Origin: CAYYMX01 sp964473045
GTDB lineage: Bacteria > Pseudomonadota > Alphaproteobacteria > Methylaequorales > Methylaequoraceae
Reading direction: 5' to 3'
NCBI GenBank assembly: GCA_964473045.1
Contig: CAYYMX010000027.1
Coordinates: 1-15,082 of the forward strand
DNA: 15,082 bases
Shown: positions 1 through 7,495 of the stretch, piece by piece
Layout: every line of letters starts with the position of its first letter
Position numbering within the stretch: the first letter of the stretch is position 1
Notes under the pieces: model-generated
Told to the model about the DNA's origin: nothing
Seen by the model: only the letters and a program-made list of their open reading frames with translations
Database searches by the model: none
Made by a program: the position numbers and the translations under genes

Positions 1-1403
1 GGTTGGTGTGTAGGTCCATCCTCACCTAATCCGATTGAGTCATGAGTTAATACATATATAACTTGCCTTTTCATCATTGCTGAAAGTCTTATTGAATTTT
101 TACAATAATCAGAAAAAATCAGAAAAGTACCACCGTAAGGTATAAGGCCTCCATGTACTGAAATGCCATTCATGGCAGCAGCCATTAGATGTTCTCTTAC
201 TCCGTAGTAAATGTAATTAAAACTAGCTCCATCTGAAATTGAATTTTTTGTTTTAGTTAAATTAGAACCAGTAAGGTCTGCTGAACCTCCTATAAAGTTT
301 TTTATTTTAGAAGAGAAGAATTCAAGTGATTTTTGTGAAGATTTTCTAGTTGCCTCAGTCTTTTTTTCAGTAATAATTTTCTTGAGAAACTTGCCTGTTT
401 TTTTATCTCTTTTAACCTCTATATTTTTAAACTGTGAAAAAAAATCATTTTTATTTTTTGAGCTTTCTAGTTTCTTTTCCCATTGACTCCTAGTTTTAAA
501 TCCTCTTTCTCCAACCCAACGCCATTTTTTCAATATTTCTTTTGGCACTTCAAATGGTTGATAGGGCCAGTTGAGATTTTTTTTTGTTTTGGCTGCCTCA
601 TCTTTTCCTAAAGGAGAACCGTGTGATGTTTCTTTGCCTGATTTATTAGGAGAACCAAAACCAATTATTGTTTTACATGCAATCATGGTTGGCTTATCTG
701 AATTAATTGAAAATTTAATTGCTTTATCTATTTCATCATAGTTATGCCCATTAATAGAAACTGTATTCCAGTTACTAGCTCTAAATCTTTTTTCTTGATC
801 ATCTGAACATGTTAGTTTTGTTGGTCCATCAATGGAAATATTATTGTCATCAAAAAAAACGGTAAGTTTTTTTAATTTTAGGTGACCGGCTATTGAAATT
901 GATTCTTGAGAAATCCCTTCCATTAAACATCCATCACCAACAAATACCCATGTTCTATGATTTTGGAGTTTATCTCCAAATTTCATGTTAAGTTTTTTTT
1001 CAGCTATAGCCATTCCAACAGCATTGGCAAAGCCTTGTCCTAATGGTCCAGTTGTTGTTTCAATACTTTTAAGCAAACCGTATTCTGGGTGCCCGGCTGT
1101 TTTGCTACCAAGTTGTCTAAAGTTTTTTATTTGATCAATAGTACAATCCTCAAAACCTACTAGATACGAATATGCGTATAAAAGCATGGATCCGTGACCA
1201 GCTGATAGAATAAATCTATCTCTATCTTTCCAATCAGGTTTTCTAGGGTCAAATTTTAGGTATTTTGAAAAAAGCACAGTAGCTACATCTGCCATTCCAA
1301 GTGGTAAGCCAGGATGACCTGAATTGGCTTTTTCAATTGCGTCTATTGATAGAGCTCTTATAGCATTAGCCATTAGTTTTAAATCTTCTTTCTTTAAGAT
1401 CAT
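1..1403 (-). CDS. tkt: Transketolase, C-terminal part missing at window edge
   Basis: Thiamine-diphosphate enzyme of the pentose phosphate/Calvin-type sugar rearrangements, moving two-carbon ketol units between sugar phosphates in the cytoplasm. 467 codons are present; the family is about 660 residues, so roughly the last third lies left of the window. Seen: N-terminal SGHPGLPLGMAD (residues 28-39), SAGHGSMLLYA (67-77), GHPE (104-107), TTTGPLGQG (117-125), and the ThDP motif starting GDG at 156-158 and ending NN at 187-188. The visible sequence ends in GEDGPTHQ, the usual start of the pyrimidine-binding domain. The ATG at 1401-1403 gives the normal N-terminus (ILKKEDLKLMANAIRALSID). It lies 14 bases after the stop of the beta-propeller gene, so it is probably cotranscribed as the last visible gene of that operon. 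The frame is intact throughout. Family assignment is essentially certain; the physiological pathway is not decided by the sequence. Confidence 0.97.
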   Translation of the reverse strand, partial: MILKKEDLKLMANAIRALSIDAIEKANSGHPGLPLGMADVATVLFSKYLKFDPRKPDWKDRDRFILSAGHGSMLLYAYSYLVGFEDCTIDQIKNFRQLGSKTAGHPEYGLLKSIETTTGPLGQGFANAVGMAIAEKKLNMKFGDKLQNHRTWVFVGDGCLMEGISQESISIAGHLKLKKLTVFFDDNNISIDGPTKLTCSDDQEKRFRASNWNTVSINGHNYDEIDKAIKFSINSDKPTMIACKTIIGFGSPNKSGKETSHGSPLGKDEAAKTKKNLNWPYQPFEVPKEILKKWRWVGERGFKTRSQWEKKLESSKNKNDFFSQFKNIEVKRDKKTGKFLKKIITEKKTEATRKSSQKSLEFFSSKIKNFIGGSADLTGSNLTKTKNSISDGASFNYIYYGVREHLMAAAMNGISVHGGLIPYGGTFLIFSDYCKNSIRLSAMMKRQVIYVLTHDSIGLGEDGPTHQ

Positions 1404-1417
1404 ATTTATCTCTGTTT

Positions 1418-2377
1418 CTATTCTAAAATAAAGTTTCCAAAAGCTCTTGGGCCACCTGATACATTAATTTTTTGCTTTTTTTTGTGGGTATTCAAATCTA
1501 TTAAAATAATATTATCTTCAAACCAACAAGCAACAACTATTAAATTTTCGGTGTAGCTAATATCAATTCCCTCCGGATACTCGCATACATCTAAAATTGT
1601 ATCTATTGTTGAAAAATTATCTAAATTTATGACAGAAAGACTATTATCTCTTTGGTTGGTAACGTAGATAATGTTTTTCTTTTTATTATAAGCTACTTGA
1701 TAAGGCCAATCCTCAACTTTTAAATTTTTTTCAACAATTAAGTTTTTCTTGCCGATTAATGAAATAGAATTAGATTGAACATTTGTGACAAAAATATACT
1801 TCGAGCTTTCTGAAGAAAAAACCCCAAATGGAGCTTTCTCAACGTTTATTTTTTTTATTTCTTTAGATAATTTTAAATCTACAACGGAAACATTATTGTC
1901 CTCTCTATTTGCTACAAATAGCTTTTTCTCTTGTTGGTCTATGTAAATACCAGCTGGTGAAGCGCCAACGGAAATTGAATTGTGAATCTTTTTTCCTTTT
2001 ATGTCTATTACAGTAATCTGATTGTCGTACCAATTTGAAACATAGAGAAAATTTTTATTTTCATATAAAGCAATTCCAACGGGGGTATTTCCTGATTTAA
2101 GTAATTCATTTGTTTTGTCTTTAAGATTTATCATTGATATATTGTGACTCCCGGGATTAGAAATAAAGACTCTTTTTTTTTTAATATCTAAAAAAATACC
2201 TGCTGGTTTCTTTCCTAAAGTAATTTCTGATATTTTTTTTCTTTTTTTTAAGTCTATTATATCGAGTTTATTACTTTCTTGATTGGTAATAAATGCCAGA
2301 TTATTTTCTATTTCAGGGAAAGCTCCGCATAATCCTGGATAAATCAAAAAAAAGAAAAAAAGCTTAATTTTTTTCAA
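1418..2377 (-). CDS. Periplasmic YVTN-type seven-bladed beta-propeller protein
   Basis: 319 residues with an N-terminal export signal (KK then a Phe/Leu-rich core, likely cleaved near GLCGAFP at about residue 19-20). The rest is seven repeats of about 40 residues, each opening with a YVTN-like strand and ending in a P-x-G-I-type turn: AFITN (28), VFISN (70), LYVSN (111), LFVAN (153), IFVTN (195), IYVTN (237) and the degenerate VVACW (280). This matches the YncE/YVTN propeller family, many of whose members are periplasmic; a catalytic role is not implied. It overlaps the upstream SRPBCC gene by 14 bases and precedes transketolase by 14 bases. In methylotrophs and other users of PQQ-dependent dehydrogenases, YVTN propellers and MxaD-like proteins are found beside the dehydrogenase genes (family knowledge recalled, not searched), so a role in periplasmic alcohol oxidation is a reasonable but unproven guess. 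The start is an ATG followed by a typical signal sequence. Confidence 0.9.
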   Translation of the reverse strand: MKKIKLFFFFLIYPGLCGAFPEIENNLAFITNQESNKLDIIDLKKRKKISEITLGKKPAGIFLDIKKKRVFISNPGSHNISMINLKDKTNELLKSGNTPVGIALYENKNFLYVSNWYDNQITVIDIKGKKIHNSISVGASPAGIYIDQQEKKLFVANREDNNVSVVDLKLSKEIKKINVEKAPFGVFSSESSKYIFVTNVQSNSISLIGKKNLIVEKNLKVEDWPYQVAYNKKKNIIYVTNQRDNSLSVINLDNFSTIDTILDVCEYPEGIDISYTENLIVVACWFEDNIILIDLNTHKKKQKINVSGGPRAFGNFILE

Positions 2378-2897
2378 GAGATTCTTTGAGACCTTTTAAT
2401 GATTTTTTTATAAATTCTTCAACTTTTTTTTTAGAGTTTTCATCGTTTAACTCTTCTGGGGGATCATTTCCCATAAAACCTCTGTAAAAGCCAGCTTTAT
2501 AAGTTACTATTGACGTTCCTGTTTTTTCAGACTTAACTAATATTTTGGCCGCATAACTATTTACCGGTAAAAGTTTATTGTCAGTTTTGATAAGTCTCCA
2601 AGTAATAAGTTTTTTCTCTTGGTTAACTTTTTCCAATTTTTGTACTATCTCTATTCCATTTTTAAATTTCAAAATTCTCTCGGAACCGACATCATTATTT
2701 TTTGCTTTTGATTCTGTCACATCTGGATTCCAGTCAAAGTTTTTAAAGTCACTTATTTTTTTCCAAACCAAGACACTTTCAGCATTTATATCAATAGATT
2801 CAATTACTTTCTGTCTTGTAGGACCATGAGCTAATACTGAAAAGGACAAGAGATTTGCAGCAAAAATAGAAAGAAAAAGTTTTTTTAAAGTATACAT
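2364..2897 (-). CDS. Periplasmic SRPBCC protein resembling MxaD
   Basis: 177 residues. A signal peptide spans residues 1-23 (KK, hydrophobic core, then VLA before HGP). The mature protein starts HGPTRQKVIESIDI, followed by VWKKISDFKNFDWNPDV (44-60), the START/SRPBCC-fold opening in which a Trp-Pro-rich turn follows helix 1. Later come SERILKFKNG (72-81), LPVNSYAAKILV (110-121) and GNDPPEELND (143-152). The HGPT start, WxP-type turn, LPV-(x)-SY strand and DPP segment resemble MxaD, a periplasmic protein reported to aid electron transfer between methanol dehydrogenase and cytochrome cL. That resemblance is from memory of the family, not a search. Other SRPBCC proteins bind lipids or hydrophobic ligands. 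The gene lies 19 bases after the small upstream gene and overlaps the propeller gene by 14 bases. The symbol mxaD is withheld because no methanol dehydrogenase gene is visible. Confidence 0.85.
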   Translation of the reverse strand: MYTLKKLFLSIFAANLLSFSVLAHGPTRQKVIESIDINAESVLVWKKISDFKNFDWNPDVTESKAKNNDVGSERILKFKNGIEIVQKLEKVNQEKKLITWRLIKTDNKLLPVNSYAAKILVKSEKTGTSIVTYKAGFYRGFMGNDPPEELNDENSKKKVEEFIKKSLKGLKESLEKN

Positions 2898-2898
2898 T

Positions 2899-2912
2899 TT
2901 TACATTTGTAAA
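2899..2912. repeat. Short inverted repeat in front of the MxaD-like gene
   Basis: TTTACA (2899-2904) and TGTAAA (2907-2912) form a 6-base inverted repeat around a two-base centre, ending two bases before the start codon of the MxaD-like gene. It could be an operator or a small RNA hairpin affecting translation. In such AT-rich sequence a 6-base palindrome may also be chance. Confidence 0.3.
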
Positions 2913-2916
2913 TAAA

Positions 2917-3126
2917 TTATCTAGAATCTGATTTAATTATCCTAAATCTATTTTTATCCTGTAAAATTGATAATGCAACAATGATTTCTGATTTTTGATC
3001 ATTTTGATTAACCATTACTACATGAATATTGCCATTAATGTTTTTAAATCTAACAATTTTAAATTTTTCATTGGAAAAACCATTTTGATTTATTTTTTCT
3101 ACAAAATCACTTACGATAATATCCAT
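2917..3126 (-). CDS. Small unknown protein, first gene of the MxaD-like/transketolase operon
   Basis: A 69-residue protein I do not recognise. It has no signal peptide, membrane segment or cysteine. It is predicted soluble, mixed alpha/beta, with a basic C-terminus (KNRFRIIKSDSR); the segment KFKIVRFKNINGNIHVVMVN (22-41) reads as two beta strands joined by an NG turn. The case for a real gene is a good Shine-Dalgarno sequence, AAGGA at 3133-3137 (minus strand), six bases before the ATG, better than at most starts in this window. It also lies only 19 bases before the next gene, fills the available space, and has no good competing frame. It is divergent from the HpnN-type transporter, with 67 bases between the two starts, so it is likely the promoter-proximal gene of the leftward operon. 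Confidence 0.65.
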   Translation of the reverse strand: MDIIVSDFVEKINQNGFSNEKFKIVRFKNINGNIHVVMVNQNDQKSEIIVALSILQDKNRFRIIKSDSR

Positions 3127-3193
3127 AATTTTTCCTTAGAATAGGAAGTAACTATATTAACTTTAAATATTAAGATTACCACAAATCAAAAAT

Positions 3194-5680
3194 ATGAACA
3201 GACTTTTAAAAATTGTATTTAACAATCCTCTTAAAACAATAATTTTATTTACTCTTTTGGTTTTGGTTTCTGGAGTTTTTACACTTCAATTCATGAGTAT
3301 TAATACTTCTACTGAGTCATTAATTGATGAGAATTTGAATTTTAAATTAAACCAAAAAGAATTAAAAAATGAATTTAAAGTTCTTCAGAATAATATTTTA
3401 ATTCGCGTGAAGGGTAAAAAATTAGTTGAAGTTGAAGACATTACTGAGAAAATCCTTGGCAATATAAAAAAGAAAGAAAACGCAATTAACTTTGCTTATT
3501 CACCAAATCTAGATTCTTTTTTTAAAAATAATTTTTTCTATTTTTTAAATGAGAGTCAAAAAAAAAAATTAGTTGATCAACTTTATGATTATCAACCTTT
3601 TTTGTCAGAGATAAACAATAATCCAAGGTTAAAAGGTTTTAATAATTTATTAGAATTAGCATTAAAGGAAGAAAATAAATTAGAAAAATTCAACCATGTC
3701 TTATCAAAATTTACTGAATCAATTGAAAGAAGAGAAAGAGTTGATTGGCTTCATATGATGAAATCAGGGCAGGTAGAGTTTTTTGTAGTTGTAGGTCTGA
3801 AGAAAAAATATTTAGAAGAAAATGGTTTTGATAAATTTTATCAATTTTTGACAAATTTAAAAAACTTAGAAAATGATAGAATTAAAATTGAATTTACTGG
3901 AGGTTTAATAGTAGATTATGAAGAAATTAGTTCTGTTTTAAAAGGTGCTAGTCTTGCGGGCTTATTAAGTATTTTCTTAGTTGGTTTAATTTTGTGGTTT
4001 TCTTTTAGAAATTTAAGAATAATTTTTTCAATTATAATTACAATTTTGTTTGGTTTGATTATTACAATGGGGTTGGCTACTCTTTTTGTTGGTACCTTAA
4101 ACCTTATTTCAGTAGCTTTTGCAGTATTGTTTATTGGTTTATCTGTTGATTTTGGAATACAAATTTGCACACGAATAATTGAAGATTCTAAAACTTTAAA
4201 TTTTAAAAAAAAGATAGAGAATAATGTATTAAAAATTTCTAACACACTTTTTCTTGCAGCAACACCTTCCATAATCGGTTTTATTTCTTTTATTCCTACT
4301 AGTTATATTGGTCTTTCAGAGTTAGGTATTATTTCATGTATAGGTCTGGTGGTTGGGCTTTTAAGCAATATTCTACTTTTGCCATCAATTTTGCTTTTTT
4401 CCCCAACGGCATTTAAAAAAGAATATATTAGACAAAGATTTTTTGTAAATTATTCTGAACTTTATTTTAAAATCTTCAGTTACAAAAAACTAGTTTTTGG
4501 TTTGTTTTTTCTATTGTCATTAACAACAATTCTATTAATTGATAGAATTTCATTTGATTCTGACGCTTTAAATTTAAAGGATCAAAAATTGAGCTCAGTC
4601 AAATTAGCAAAGGAATTAATTGAAAAAAACCCAACATCTGATTACATTATTTCAGCTGTTGTTAAAAATTTAGATAATATTGATCTAGAAAGTATTATTA
4701 ATTCTGAAAATATTAGTTCCTACTATTTTCTTAACATAAAGCAAGAAACTCAGAGTTCAGATGATCTTGAATATTTAAAATTTTTGTTATCAGTTAAAAA
4801 CACTGATTTTCATTCTAATATTGATGAGTTGAGGAGATTAAAAAATTTACTAATTAAAATATCAGACATGAAAAAGACAAATGTTTCAATTAGAGCACAA
4901 GATTTTCTCACAAAAATTAATGATTTAGAGAAAAGTGATTTGTCTTTTGCCAAGTTAGAAAATTTACTTTTTTTTAATTTTGACTCATTAATTAATTTTG
5001 TAATGAAATTAAATGAGATTGATAAAAACTTTTTTGATACGATTCCTAATTACTATAAAGAGAGATATGTTTCAGACTCAGGTTTGAAAAGAATAGAATT
5101 TTTTCCTGAAAAAGATGTATCAGAAAAACATAATTTGAAAACTTTTGTTGATGATGTTTCTAAGTTTTTTCCTAAAGCAACAGGTATGCCTGTTGTTCAG
5201 TATAAAGCAGGTGAGGTGGTTTTAGATTCATTTCTCATGGCTTTTTTAATTTCATTTACTTTTTTACTAATTTTTATAAGCTTTGTGTTTAAAAATCTTA
5301 AATTGGTTTTTTCTTGTTTATTTTCTTTACTTGTTGCAACAATAATGACTCTTGGCTCTATGATTTTTCTTAATCTTAACTTTAATTTTGCAAATATGAT
5401 TTCTTTACCTTTGCTCTACAGTTTAGGTATTTCCTATCCAATTTATTTTTTAAAAAGGTTCCAAGAAAAAAAAGATGTTAAAAAAGTAATTTCAAGTCAG
5501 ACACCTAAGGCAATATACTACAGCGCTTTTACAACTATTGCTTCGTTTGGAACCCTTGGAATTTCAAATCACAATGGGACATCATCCATGGGTATTTTGC
5601 TGTTTCTAAGTCTCTTTATGACACTAATATCAGCCCTTGTTTTCTTACCATTAACCATTGATTCAAAAAAAACTAGATAA
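3194..5680 (+). CDS. hpnN: HpnN-type RND/MMPL membrane transporter
   Basis: 828 residues, an inner-membrane RND-superfamily protein of the MMPL/HpnN type. HpnN moves hopanoids to the outer membrane in hopanoid producers; the wider family exports lipids using the proton gradient. Two tandem halves are seen. TM1 is at about 13-34, followed by a large periplasmic loop (35-245) containing the HpnN-like stretch FFKNNFFYFLNESQ (109-122), QPFLSEINNNPRLKG (134-148) and LLELALKE (152-159). A bundle of membrane helices covers about 250-405 with the RND signature GLSVDFGI (315-322, Asp319). The second half has a TM at about 432-450, a loop (451-675) and membrane helices at about 677-822. The matching motif in the second half, SLGISYPIYFLKRF (743-756), has no acidic residue. 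The ATG at 3194 gives the usual MNRLLKI-VFNNP N-terminus; no strong ribosome site precedes it. The 3' end overlaps the convergent lipoprotein gene by 8 bases. No hopanoid synthesis gene is visible, so the cargo is inferred only from family resemblance. Confidence 0.88.
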   Translation: MNRLLKIVFNNPLKTIILFTLLVLVSGVFTLQFMSINTSTESLIDENLNFKLNQKELKNEFKVLQNNILIRVKGKKLVEVEDITEKILGNIKKKENAINFAYSPNLDSFFKNNFFYFLNESQKKKLVDQLYDYQPFLSEINNNPRLKGFNNLLELALKEENKLEKFNHVLSKFTESIERRERVDWLHMMKSGQVEFFVVVGLKKKYLEENGFDKFYQFLTNLKNLENDRIKIEFTGGLIVDYEEISSVLKGASLAGLLSIFLVGLILWFSFRNLRIIFSIIITILFGLIITMGLATLFVGTLNLISVAFAVLFIGLSVDFGIQICTRIIEDSKTLNFKKKIENNVLKISNTLFLAATPSIIGFISFIPTSYIGLSELGIISCIGLVVGLLSNILLLPSILLFSPTAFKKEYIRQRFFVNYSELYFKIFSYKKLVFGLFFLLSLTTILLIDRISFDSDALNLKDQKLSSVKLAKELIEKNPTSDYIISAVVKNLDNIDLESIINSENISSYYFLNIKQETQSSDDLEYLKFLLSVKNTDFHSNIDELRRLKNLLIKISDMKKTNVSIRAQDFLTKINDLEKSDLSFAKLENLLFFNFDSLINFVMKLNEIDKNFFDTIPNYYKERYVSDSGLKRIEFFPEKDVSEKHNLKTFVDDVSKFFPKATGMPVVQYKAGEVVLDSFLMAFLISFTFLLIFISFVFKNLKLVFSCLFSLLVATIMTLGSMIFLNLNFNFANMISLPLLYSLGISYPIYFLKRFQEKKDVKKVISSQTPKAIYYSAFTTIASFGTLGISNHNGTSSMGILLFLSLFMTLISALVFLPLTIDSKKTR

Positions 5681-6143
5681 GTTTCCAGTTGCCTTCCATG
5701 TCTCTGCAAGCAGTTGACTGTTCAGTATGTTTTTCTCCATCTCTAAAGATTATTTTGCTAAAATCCCTACAAGAATGCCCATCCAGTTCGTAACTGTTTA
5801 ATGGTGTTACTTCACCATTAGTTCCTTTTTCAGTTTTACTTGCCCATTTTCTAGAAGTATTATCGGCGTTTTCTTCAAGAGTATCCTGAACTTTATTACT
5901 AAAATCCTCTCTATCATTTTCATTTAGAATGTTGACTAATTTTCCAGCTATTAAAAAACCAGCAGCACTTCCTAGAATCATGGAAATAGTTTTGCCAGTT
6001 CCAGATCCAAATTTAGAACCCACATATGCACCAACGGCAGAACCAATTACTTGACCTAAAAATTTGTTGTCTTCATGGGTTGTGCATGAACTAACAAAAA
6101 AAAACAATATTATGAATGAAATTAAATTGTATTTTTTTTTCAC
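5673..6143 (-). CDS. Glycine-zipper outer-membrane lipoprotein, 17 kDa surface-antigen type
   Basis: 156 residues from a GTG at 6141-6143. An in-frame TTG at 6152 would add only Leu-Phe-type residues in front; the GTG start gives the classic lipoprotein leader MKKKYNLISFIILFFF followed by the lipobox VSSC with acylated Cys20, so it is preferred. Then comes a glycine zipper (about 30-66: GQVIGSAVGAYVGSKFG and GSAAGFLIAG), two GxxxG-rich helices typical of the Rickettsia 17 kDa antigen/SlyB-like family. An Asp/Glu/Asn-rich linker leads to a C-terminal beta domain with SCRDFSK (124-130), TACRDMEGNW (144-153) and two Cys (125, 146) that could pair. Such proteins are thought to stabilise the envelope; the molecular role is not known. 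It is the last gene after the ligase, separated from it by an AT inverted repeat, and tail-to-tail with the HpnN-type gene with an 8-base overlap. No clear ribosome site is seen. Confidence 0.88.
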   Translation of the reverse strand: MKKKYNLISFIILFFFVSSCTTHEDNKFLGQVIGSAVGAYVGSKFGSGTGKTISMILGSAAGFLIAGKLVNILNENDREDFSNKVQDTLEENADNTSRKWASKTEKGTNGEVTPLNSYELDGHSCRDFSKIIFRDGEKHTEQSTACRDMEGNWKLI

Positions 6144-6153
6144 AAACAACAAT

Positions 6154-6181
6154 ATATAGATTTTTTTAAAAATATCTATAT
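6154..6181. repeat. AT-only inverted repeat between DNA ligase and lipoprotein genes
   Basis: ATATAGAT (6154-6161) and ATCTATAT (6174-6181) are an 8-base inverted repeat around a T6A5T centre. One arm contains the ligase stop codon. On the minus strand a hairpin here would fall just after the ligase and before the lipoprotein start. It lacks G/C pairs and a clean U tract, so it is at best a weak terminator or an RNA-stability element separating the two genes. Confidence 0.35.
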
Positions 6182-7495
6182 TTTCTCCTTTTCACTAAAA
6201 CCTCTAAAAGTTTTGAATCTAGGAAATCTAAGACTCCAGAATTTGCCATCTTGACTTTTAGAAATTGAATCAGCACGAATTTCTACAACTTTCCCTAAAA
6301 GTTTTTCCCTATTATCCCAAAAACCAATTCTTTGTTTTTCTGTAAAACCTGATCCAACACTAAGTTTAAAAAATTTACCATTATCTTCTCCTTCTGCTCC
6401 TAACGCTCCAAGTCTTCCTTTGTTTTTACCAGTACCTTCTTGGTAGCTTTTTACCTCAAGTGAAACTTCAATGAATGGTTTAGATTTTAACCAACTAGTT
6501 GTTCTTTTACATTCATAAAATGAATCAGGGTCTTTTATCATTATTCCTTCAAACCCATTATGAACTGAATTATGATTAAAATTGTTGAATTCTTTTAACC
6601 CTTGGTTCGTATTAAAATCAATAATTTTTTGTTCAAGCAACTTTATGAATGAATTGCCTTTTAAATACTCTTGGTACCAACTTTCAAGGTTTTCTATTCT
6701 ATTTTTTTGGGAAATTTTCTCAAAACCTTTTTTAAAACTATCTAATGATAAAATGTCAAATAAATAAAGTGTTGCATCATTATTTTGAATGTTATTCTTT
6801 CTGTGAATCTGTTTCATCAATTCTTGAAAGTTTTTACTAACGACTTCTCCATCTAGGACTAAAGCAGTGCGAATAGGCTTGTCTATTATTGATCTTTTTA
6901 ATTCATTTTTTATATTGTCAAAATTATGAAGTTCTTTACCATTCCTGCTAAAAATATCAACGTTTCCATTAGGGTATAATATTGAGATTGCCCTAACACC
7001 ATCTAATTTTACTTCTAAGATTTTTTTTCCATGAAGTTTTTTTTTGTGTAATTCACTATCTTGGGATAATTGACAAGAAAACACTGGAATAAAATATTTT
7101 AAAAAATTATTTTTTTTTGCAACATTGTTAATGGTTTTTTCTGATAGTCCACATCTCATATCTTTAATTAGAATTCTTCTAAAAAAATAATTCCATTCAT
7201 CTTTAGGAGATTTTTTCATCAAATGGATTATTTTGTCCCTAGCAGCGTGGCCTGTAAGTTTTCTATTTATTAGATCTCTAACTGTATTTTTAAATTCATT
7301 CCATGATAGGCCAGAACCATCAATCTTTGACTCTGGGACTTTTTTTACACCAAATGTTTGAAGTTTATTGTAGGTAAGTGAAAGACCTTCAAAAAAAACA
7401 TTATTTTTTTTTTTCATTTCACCTAATAAAACTTCTTCTTTAAAGATTCTTGAATTTGATGATTCTAGATGTTTTATTACTTCAAAATTATTCAT
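6176..7495 (-). CDS. ATP-dependent DNA ligase of the phage T4 gp30 type
   Basis: 439 residues. It seals nicks in duplex DNA via a ligase-AMP intermediate. N-terminal DNA-binding domain: RKLTGHAARDKI (78-89) and FFRRILIKDMRCG (104-116) closely resemble the segment of T4 ligase around RKLTGNAA and RRVMMRDLECG (recalled). Nucleotidyltransferase domain: motif I EVKLDGVRAI with adenylated Lys163, SRNGKEL (183-189), motif III LVLDGEVV (212-219, Glu217), motif IIIa YLFDIL (244-249), motif IV FEGIMIKD (315-322) and motif V WLKSKP (335-340). OB domain: KLSVGSGFTEKQR (377-389) and LRFPRF (422-427). All catalytic motifs appear intact. Its ATG lies inside the end of the upstream nuclease-like gene (8-base overlap), so the two are almost surely translated together. 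Bacterial replication normally uses NAD-dependent LigA; this looks like an additional, probably phage-derived repair ligase. It is unlike the LigC/LigD arrangements with Ku or primase; neither is visible here. Confidence 0.93.
   Translation of the reverse strand: MNNFEVIKHLESSNSRIFKEEVLLGEMKKKNNVFFEGLSLTYNKLQTFGVKKVPESKIDGSGLSWNEFKNTVRDLINRKLTGHAARDKIIHLMKKSPKDEWNYFFRRILIKDMRCGLSEKTINNVAKKNNFLKYFIPVFSCQLSQDSELHKKKLHGKKILEVKLDGVRAISILYPNGNVDIFSRNGKELHNFDNIKNELKRSIIDKPIRTALVLDGEVVSKNFQELMKQIHRKNNIQNNDATLYLFDILSLDSFKKGFEKISQKNRIENLESWYQEYLKGNSFIKLLEQKIIDFNTNQGLKEFNNFNHNSVHNGFEGIMIKDPDSFYECKRTTSWLKSKPFIEVSLEVKSYQEGTGKNKGRLGALGAEGEDNGKFFKLSVGSGFTEKQRIGFWDNREKLLGKVVEIRADSISKSQDGKFWSLRFPRFKTFRGFSEKEKI

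Noticed and set aside
1418..2377. Tandem DNA repeat array in the beta-propeller gene
   Set aside because: The seven repeats are recognisable only at protein level; the DNA of the units has diverged, so it is not a recent tandem duplication.
2578..2829. Plus-strand open frame of 83 residues with a hydrophobic, Ser/Phe-rich product
   Set aside because: It lies wholly inside the MxaD-like gene on the opposite strand, which has a signal peptide and family motifs; the hydrophobic product is the expected mirror of Lys/Glu-rich coding DNA.
3127..3193. Divergent promoter pair between the small unknown gene and the HpnN-type gene
   Set aside because: A TATATT at 3153-3158 could be a plus-strand -10, but no acceptable -35 lies at the right distance and no minus-strand pair is convincing. 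Promoters must be near, but I cannot place them.
3916..4272. Minus-strand open frame of 118 residues
   Set aside because: It is the antisense shadow of the membrane helices of the HpnN-type transporter, with no family features or ribosome site.
6582..6767. Plus-strand open frame inside the ligase gene, and similar ones at 10946-11128 and 13603-13788
   Set aside because: All are short antisense frames within genes whose conserved motifs cover the same bases.
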